NCBI RefSeq assembly: GCF_020447105.2
Contig: NZ_CP096184.1
Location: forward strand, 1,984,001 to 2,048,000
DNA from: Demequina sp. TMPB413
Lineage (GTDB): Bacteria > Actinomycetota > Actinomycetes > Actinomycetales > Demequinaceae
Direction of reading: 5' to 3'
DNA length: 64,000 bases
Of this stretch, positions 60,504-64,000 are shown one piece after another. The translations under genes and the position numbers were made by a program. Below the pieces are notes generated by a model. That model saw only the letters and a list, made by a program, of their open reading frames with translations. It had not been told where the DNA came from and searched no databases. The number at the start of each line of letters is the position of its first letter. Within the stretch, counting starts at the first letter, position 1.

Positions 60504-61805
60504 TCAGTCCTCGTCAGGATGTGTCCTGAGGTACCACGCCTCGAGCGCGTACACCACCGCGACGGCCACCACCGCGCCCACGATGACCCACGGTTGCCCG
60601 GCGCCCCGTGCCGCCATGAATGCCACCAAGACCACAGCGTCGGCCGCGATCGCGGAGATGACCACCCATCGCCGCGCGCCCACATCCTCACGGAGCCGCG
60701 TCAACACGCCCCAGTGGATCACCACATCCATCACTAGGTAGAACACGATGCCGACGGCGGCGATCTGCGACAGGTCGAGGCTCACCGCGAGGACCGCAGC
60801 GACCACGCCCAAGTACACGAGCAGGTGGTGACGCACCTTGCCAGGCATCCCAAAGTGGCGATGAGGGATCATCTTCATGTCGGTGACCATGGTGAGCATG
60901 CGCGAGACCGCATACATCGAGGCCACCAGCCCGGTCGCGCAGGCGACCACTGCCACCACGACGGTCGCGATCACACCCGCGCTACCGAGCGCCGGCCGTG
61001 CCGCCTCGGCGAGCGCATAGTCCTGCGCGGCCACGATCTCCTGGACGGTGAGGGTGGACCCCGCACCGACGGCGACGATCAGGTAGACGGCCGCACAGAT
61101 GGCCAGCGACCAGACGATCGCGCGGCCCACGTTGCGGGCCGGGTCTTTGAGCTCTGCGCCGTCGTTGGTGATCGTGGTGAAGCCCTTATAAGCCAGCACG
61201 CCCAGGCCAGCGGCGGCGACGAATCCGAGAATCCCCGACTCGGGAGCGAAATCCTCAGAGGCCGCCTCGTATCCCCCGCCAGACGCGATCATCGCGGCGA
61301 TGGCCAGCACGCCGATGCCGCCCACCTTGATGACGGCGCCGGCCGTCTGAAACCAACCGATGTTCTCGTTGCGCGCCAGGTTGATAGCGACGGCCACCAC
61401 GATGATGAACAGCGCGAGGCCCGATACGAGCCACCTCGAACCCCACCCGAAGGGTTCGAGCAGATAGGTACCAAAGGTGCGCGCCACAAGCGCCTCGTTG
61501 AGCACCATCGAGAGAGCCATGAGCATGGCCGAGCCAGCCGTGATGGTGGAGCGCCCGTACGCCTGGTTCAGAATCATGGCGATGCCACCGGCCGACGGGT
61601 GGGCTCGGGTCACCTTGATGTACGAGTAGGAGCCGAGGCCGGCCACGCCGGCGGCGGCCAGGAGCGCGAGGGGGAACAGCGGCCCGGCAAGGTCGGCCAC
61701 TTGCCCCGTGAGGGCGAAGATCCCAGCCCCCACCATGACGCCTGTGCCCATGGCGACGGCGCCTCGAAGTGACAGAGATCCCTCGCGGTATTCGGTGTCA
61801 GCCAT
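60504..61805 (-). CDS. APC family amino acid permease
   Basis: 433 residues and about 12 helices. The N-terminal GVMVGAGIFALTGQVADLAG is the APC substrate-binding signature (unwound helix 1). It imports or exchanges an amino acid or amine; the specificity cannot be read. The last helices are close together and the C-terminus is short. The ATG at 61805 has GGATGA just upstream. Single-gene unit. Confidence 0.87.
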   Translation of the reverse strand: MADTEYREGSLSLRGAVAMGTGVMVGAGIFALTGQVADLAGPLFPLALLAAAGVAGLGSYSYIKVTRAHPSAGGIAMILNQAYGRSTITAGSAMLMALSMVLNEALVARTFGTYLLEPFGWGSRWLVSGLALFIIVVAVAINLARNENIGWFQTAGAVIKVGGIGVLAIAAMIASGGGYEAASEDFAPESGILGFVAAAGLGVLAYKGFTTITNDGAELKDPARNVGRAIVWSLAICAAVYLIVAVGAGSTLTVQEIVAAQDYALAEAARPALGSAGVIATVVVAVVACATGLVASMYAVSRMLTMVTDMKMIPHRHFGMPGKVRHHLLVYLGVVAAVLAVSLDLSQIAAVGIVFYLVMDVVIHWGVLTRLREDVGARRWVVISAIAADAVVLVAFMAARGAGQPWVIVGAVVAVAVVYALEAWYLRTHPDED

Positions 61806-61842
61806 TCATCCATGCTGGCACGGGCGCGCTGTCGGCGCGCCT

Positions 61843-61878
61843 TCTAGTCGCGCAACTGTGTGACCGTCGCTGCGCACA
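61843..61878. repeat. 35 bp direct repeat, left copy
   Basis: Nearly identical (two mismatches) to 63480-63515, which is the 3' end of the hipA-like gene. On the minus strand this copy still encodes CAATVTQLRD followed by a stop. The pair brackets about 1.6 kb holding the small gene and the toxin-antitoxin genes. Confidence 0.8.
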
Positions 61879-61984
61879 TCCGTGCGGCCGACATGGATGG
61901 CGCTGTCCACAACCCGGGTGGGTTGCGCGGCGTGGCGTCGGTGGAGCGGCATACGCTGGGGTCTACCGACGGAAGGAGTGCAGG

Positions 61985-62245
61985 ATGACCGCATCGATGC
62001 CGATGCCAGAGCCCGCCTCCCACGGTTCGGCGTCCGAGGCCGCCATGGGCGAGGTCTCGGCCGTGTTGCTTAACCTTGAGCACACCATCAGCCGCGCCAA
62101 GAACGGCCTCGCCAAGGTGCGTCGCGCGGGGGGCGAAAACAATGTGGAGTTGGCGCTGGAGTCCGCCATCAAGGAACTGACCGCTCAGCACAAGCGCCTC
62201 ATGCAAGACACGTACTACGCGGGCGACGCCATCCGGTTGTTGTAG
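61985..62245 (+). CDS. Small conserved protein of unknown function
   Basis: 86 residues. After a low-complexity N-terminus (Met/Pro/Ser-rich, about 20 residues) there is a helical region (SAVLLNLEHTISRAKNGLAK ... LALESAIKELTAQHKRLMQ) that could form a short coiled coil. GGAAGGAG lies eight bases before the ATG, with a TACGCT -10-like hexamer about 30 bases upstream. No function is recognised. Confidence 0.65.
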   Translation: MTASMPMPEPASHGSASEAAMGEVSAVLLNLEHTISRAKNGLAKVRRAGGENNVELALESAIKELTAQHKRLMQDTYYAGDAIRLL

Positions 62246-62391
62246 TCCGGAACGCGACGGAGTGTGAGGAACCGAATCGGCATAGCGAGCGCCTCTCGCA
62301 ACGTGGCGAAGCTCGCAGAACGCTACGCGCATCGCATGCGGGACAATGGAACGCCCGGGTGCGAAGATGTGAAGTGTAGGAAGGAGGCCTC

Positions 62392-63102
62392 ATGATGGCG
62401 ATTCCAGAACAGTTGTCGACGCCTCTGTACACACTTACCGAGGCGGCACGCCTCGTGGGCATCCCGCCCGCGACGTTGCGGTCGTGGGCGCGAGGGCGCG
62501 ACTTTCCCACGGCTTCGGGGGAGATACGCCACTCTGACGCGCTCGTGACGGATGCCGGCGCAGGCCCGGCAGGCTTCGCCACCATGCCTTTCGTAGGCCT
62601 CGCCGAAGCGGCCTTCCTTGCCGCCGTCAAAGCCACTGGCGTACCGATGCAGCGCATCCGTCCCGCACTTGAGAAGTTGCGAGATGAGATGGGAGTCGAG
62701 CACGCGCTCGCGAGCCAGATGCTCTATACGGACGGCGCCGAACTGCTACGAAGCGTCGGTCCCGCCTCGGGCGCTACTGATCGCGAGCTCGAACTCGTAG
62801 TCGTGAGGACCGACCAAGGAGTATTCACCCCCGTGGTCCGCAACTTCCTCAACCACGTCCGATTCGGCCCGTCGGGATACGCAGAGTCAATCAGGCTGCC
62901 CAAGTATGGGGAGGCCGAAGTCATAGTCGATCCACGGTTTGGTTTTGGTCAGCCAGTGCTAGAACGCAACGGTGTGCGCGTCGAGGACGTCCTCGATCGA
63001 TTCCACGCCGGAGAATCCATGGACGTCATCGCAGATGACTTCAACATGCCCCAGAGAACCGTCGAGCAACTGATTCGAGCGAGTTTGCCGATTGCCGCAT
63101 AG
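62392..63102 (+). CDS. VapB45-like antitoxin: MerR-type HTH with DUF433 domain
   Basis: 236 residues. The N-terminal MerR-like helix-turn-helix (YTLTEAARLVGIPPATLRSW, about 13-32) would bind its own promoter. The C-terminal DUF433 domain (about 180-236, VIVDPRFGFGQPV, then VEDVLDRFHAGES and QRTVEQLI) is the part that typically pairs with a PIN-like toxin. The architecture matches the M. tuberculosis Rv2018 type. AAGGAGG lies upstream of the ATG. It overlaps the toxin gene by 11 bases. Confidence 0.82.
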   Translation: MMAIPEQLSTPLYTLTEAARLVGIPPATLRSWARGRDFPTASGEIRHSDALVTDAGAGPAGFATMPFVGLAEAAFLAAVKATGVPMQRIRPALEKLRDEMGVEHALASQMLYTDGAELLRSVGPASGATDRELELVVVRTDQGVFTPVVRNFLNHVRFGPSGYAESIRLPKYGEAEVIVDPRFGFGQPVLERNGVRVEDVLDRFHAGESMDVIADDFNMPQRTVEQLIRASLPIAA

Positions 63103-63484
63103 GTTCCTCATTGATCGCAACCTCGGCACGAAGGTGCTGCCGCGGGCCCTTCGAGGCGCGGGCTGGCAGGTCTCGACCCTCGCGGATGAGTTTGGAGAGG
63201 CTCGCGCGCAACAGGCGACCGACGAAGAATGGTTGCAGTATGCGGGCGAACGAGGACTCGCAGTTCTGATGAAGGACAAGCGCATTCGATACCGGCGTTC
63301 TGAACGCGAGACCCTCACGCGCTTCGAGGTGCGCGCATTCTGCCTGTCGCAAGGATCCCTCACCGGCGACCAGCAGTCTGCGGCGTTTCTGCGAGCGGAG
63401 TCGCGCATCATGCGGGCTTGCGAGGATGCCGGGCCGTTTCTCTATGTACTGACAGCTAGGGACATCCGGCGCGTTGAGCTCTAG
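63092..63484 (+). CDS. VapC45-like PIN-domain toxin
   Basis: 130-residue putative ribonuclease of the DUF5615/VapC45 PIN-like family. FLIDRNLG supplies the first acidic residue, GEARAQQATDEEWLQYAGE the central acidic cluster, and AVLMKDKRIRYR the third strand with Asp-Lys. It starts with TTG at 63092, inside the antitoxin's last codons; this coupling is the usual arrangement. Its stop codon is directly beside the hipA stop, with which it converges and shares bases. Confidence 0.8.
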   Translation: MPHRFLIDRNLGTKVLPRALRGAGWQVSTLADEFGEARAQQATDEEWLQYAGERGLAVLMKDKRIRYRRSERETLTRFEVRAFCLSQGSLTGDQQSAAFLRAESRIMRACEDAGPFLYVLTARDIRRVEL

Positions 63485-63515
63485 TCACGCAACTGTGTGA
63501 CCGTCGCCGCGCACA
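63480..63515. repeat. 35 bp direct repeat, right copy (inside hipA 3' end)
   Basis: Contains CTAGTCACGCAACTGTGTGA and continues to the end of the repeat; matches 61843-61878 with two mismatches. It encodes the last residues of the HipA-like protein (CAATVTQLRD). Confidence 0.8.
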
Positions 63516-64000
63516 GGTGCTCGAGCCTGGGCATGAGGCGCTTGCTGAGGTCTGTCGCGCCCGTAGCGTCCAGCTGCTGCGAGAAGGCCACGGGGATAGT
63601 CTCGGCCTGGCGACGCACCTCGTCGCGGAGACGTTCCGTGTCCACACCCATGCCCTTCGCAAGCCGATCCCAATGCCTTCCGTGGACGGAGCCGAACACC
63701 CGTTTCCCGCCTAGCGACATGGCTGCCTGGTTGATTTCTGAGCCGGCGGCGGCGTCGTACGGCAACGCGGATGCCACGTCGTAGAGCGGCGTGATGCGCG
63801 TCAGACCCGGCGCGTGCATGATCGAGTAGTTCTTCGCATGGGCGTCTGGCGCCCCGATGAGATAGTTGAACACCAACGCCTGCGCGAACTCCCACACGTC
63901 CGCCTCGCCATCGGTGCAGTTGTCGCGCAGCAGGCGGGCGATGTCGGCGGCCGAGGGGCCGCCGCTTGCCTCGTACTTCTTGCGCGGATACACCGCGAGC
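63481..64000 (-). CDS. HipA-like serine/threonine kinase toxin, C-terminal part (5' end outside window)
   Basis: Last ~173 residues of a HipA-family kinase. The catalytic loop GAPDAHAKNYS contains the Asp base and Asn, and ITPLYDVASALPYD provides the metal-binding Asp, so the visible part looks intact. HipA proteins phosphorylate glutamyl-tRNA synthetase or other targets and cause dormancy, normally held by a HipB antitoxin encoded nearby. That gene would lie beyond the window. The 3' end carries the 35 bp repeat duplicated at 61843-61878. Confidence 0.85.
   Translation of the reverse strand, partial: LAVYPRKKYEASGGPSAADIARLLRDNCTDGEADVWEFAQALVFNYLIGAPDAHAKNYSIMHAPGLTRITPLYDVASALPYDAAAGSEINQAAMSLGGKRVFGSVHGRHWDRLAKGMGVDTERLRDEVRRQAETIPVAFSQQLDATGATDLSKRLMPRLEHLCAATVTQLRD

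Overview
The window is a continuous, gene-dense piece of a high-GC actinobacterial chromosome. Three things point to an actinobacterium, most likely a Micrococcales-type, facultatively anaerobic one: a Tad pilus locus with a DUF4244 small pilin; a topoisomerase I with a lysine-rich tail and no zinc fingers; and many genes preceded directly by a TANNNT -10 box with no Shine-Dalgarno, the pattern of leaderless mRNAs. The anaerobic class III ribonucleotide reductase (nrdD/nrdG) supports growth without oxygen. The genus cannot be fixed from the sequence alone. No rRNA, prophage, CRISPR array or insertion sequence is seen.

Layout. 0-10 kb: methionine synthesis (end of metY, then metX), a cytoplasmic-type GH10 xylanase, a large FAD/4Fe-4S dehydrogenase, an NAD-dependent reductase, a zinc alcohol dehydrogenase, a GNAT acetyltransferase and a TauE/SafE permease. 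10-25 kb: a 1495-residue secreted subtilisin with cell-wall-binding repeats, tRNA-Thr(CGU), a lipoprotein hydrolase and a four-gene MacB/FtsX-type ABC operon, one ATPase of which ends in an AbrB-like DNA-binding motif. 24-34 kb: holB and tmk, a Gfo/Idh/MocA oxidoreductase, a DUF559 protein and an ECF sigma module, then topA and an inositol-monophosphatase-family gene. 34-45 kb: nrdDG behind two NrdR boxes, then a methyltransferase, a GNAT, an M20 peptidase, an MFS exporter and a proton-pumping pyrophosphatase. 45-61 kb: several sigma factor/membrane protein modules surround a Tad operon, a HAD phosphatase and an acyltransferase. 61-64 kb: a permease and a VapBC45-like toxin-antitoxin pair inserted next to a hipA-like kinase that runs off the end.

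The most striking element is a set of five related modules. In each, a small SigE-family ECF sigma factor gene overlaps or abuts one or two genes for proteins with a short basic cytoplasmic N-terminus, one membrane helix and a large extracellular part. The extracellular parts share recognisable motifs, which suggests a paralogous family of envelope-sensing sigma/anti-sigma switches. The four intact sigma genes share a spaced upstream motif (CAASS...C, 12-13 bases, CGT), which looks like a common, probably autoregulated, ECF promoter. The fifth module has a degenerate sigma factor and lies in an operon with the HAD gene.

A second theme is repeat-bounded cassettes. Three copies of an 85-90 bp nested palindrome bracket the DUF559 gene and the first sigma module. 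A 35 bp direct repeat containing the 3' end of hipA brackets the toxin-antitoxin cassette. Both suggest recent gain by recombination at specific sites.
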